Both the position numbers and the translations under genes were made by a program. The notes below the pieces were generated by a model, which ran no database searches, was not told the DNA's origin, and saw only the letters and a list, made by a program, of their open reading frames with translations. A stretch of 64,000 nt of DNA from Ruegeria sp. HKCCD4315. GTDB taxonomy: Bacteria > Pseudomonadota > Alphaproteobacteria > Rhodobacterales > Rhodobacteraceae. Numbering within the stretch: the stretch's first letter is position 1; every line of letters starts with the position of its first letter. This document shows, piece by piece, positions 63,854-64,000 of the stretch. Where the stretch lies: assembly GCF_013112245.1 (NCBI RefSeq), contig NZ_WVRN01000001.1, forward strand, positions 3,537,501 through 3,601,500, written 5' to 3'.

Positions 63854-64000
63854 TGGCGGGTCCGAGCCTGACATTGGCCGAAGGCAGTTCAGGCCTGCGC
63901 ATCGAGAAGCTGCGAAAATCTTACCGGAAAAAGACGGTTATTCGCGATGTCTCGATGACGCTGGACCGGTCCGAGGTCGTAGCGCTTTTGGGGCCGAACG
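63853..64000 (+). CDS. lptB: LPS export ABC transporter ATPase LptB (partial, cut by the window end)
   Basis: The first 49 residues are visible, ending LLGPN, the beginning of the Walker A motif. LRIEKLRKSYRKKTVIRDVSM is the normal opening of LptB-type ATPases. It starts in a TGATG overlap with lptA, and the operon order confirms the call. The ABC signature and Walker B lie outside the window. Confidence 0.9.
   Translation, partial: MAGPSLTLAEGSSGLRIEKLRKSYRKKTVIRDVSMTLDRSEVVALLGPN

Overview
The window is chromosomal DNA from an alphaproteobacterium. Gene order and protein content point to Rhodobacteraceae, Roseobacter group (Ruegeria-like): an alphaproteobacterial rRNA operon end with initiator tRNA, DUF1523, glcDEF, a GltA-independent leuCD/leuB layout and roseobacter-type small membrane proteins. 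This placement is inferred from protein resemblance, not from a search. Most genes look GC-rich with ATG or GTG starts; a few islands (about 45.5-46.1 kb and 55.15-55.66 kb) are visibly AT-richer.

Layout. 1-3.5 kb: the end of an rRNA operon (ITS tail, 23S, 5S, tRNA-fMet), with two small hairpins in the 5S-tRNA spacer, one carrying a 24-nt copy of a 23S segment. 3.7-11.8 kb: a signalling/thiol region. A SAM-cyclase-AAA-TPR protein is coupled to a membrane protein that looks like a pentameric ligand-gated channel, and both face, tail to tail, a 1209-residue multidomain protein combining a phytochelatin-synthase-like transpeptidase, a cysteine-less glutaredoxin fold, a PPC-decarboxylase-type flavoprotein, ankyrin repeats and a gamma-glutamylcyclotransferase. 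This is the most unusual gene in the window. 12-14.6 kb: a divergent GT14-type glycosyltransferase and sulfotransferase.

14.7-36 kb is mainly metabolism: ilvD with a divergent XRE-cupin regulator and a clear operator, a sulfurtransferase-aminotransferase pair, glnK-amtB, PBP1A, leuB, a peroxiredoxin-like protein, LysR/SDR, a second IlvD/Edd-family dehydratase, leuD-hdeD-leuC and an MscS channel. 36-49.9 kb: rsfS-rlmH (with a possible coupled leader ORF), glcDEF under a palindromic site, two tandem secreted trypsin-like proteases, hsp20 behind a heat-shock-type promoter, an LprI-like secreted protein, a phytase-like propeller protein and gabD.

50.2-57.9 kb holds a tightly overlapping cluster of about ten genes: a TelA-like coiled-coil protein, a 372-residue unknown, a classical AAA ATPase, several small membrane proteins, a 445-residue unknown and DUF1523. 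Nearly every junction overlaps or abuts. The cluster contains a stand-alone copy of the ATPase C-terminal tail followed by an AT-rich membrane/coiled-coil gene. I know of no described function; it is the second candidate for an undescribed system.

57.97-58.9 kb is a deletion scar: the 5' part of a lytic transglycosylase gene is joined out of frame to the 3' half of flgI, the apparent remnant of a lost flagellar locus. 59-64 kb: an Lrp regulator, a CsoR/RcnR-family metal repressor with a His-tailed MFS exporter and a perfect operator, then rnd-kdsD-lptC-lptA-lptB (LPS/Kdo supply and LPS transport), the last cut by the window edge.
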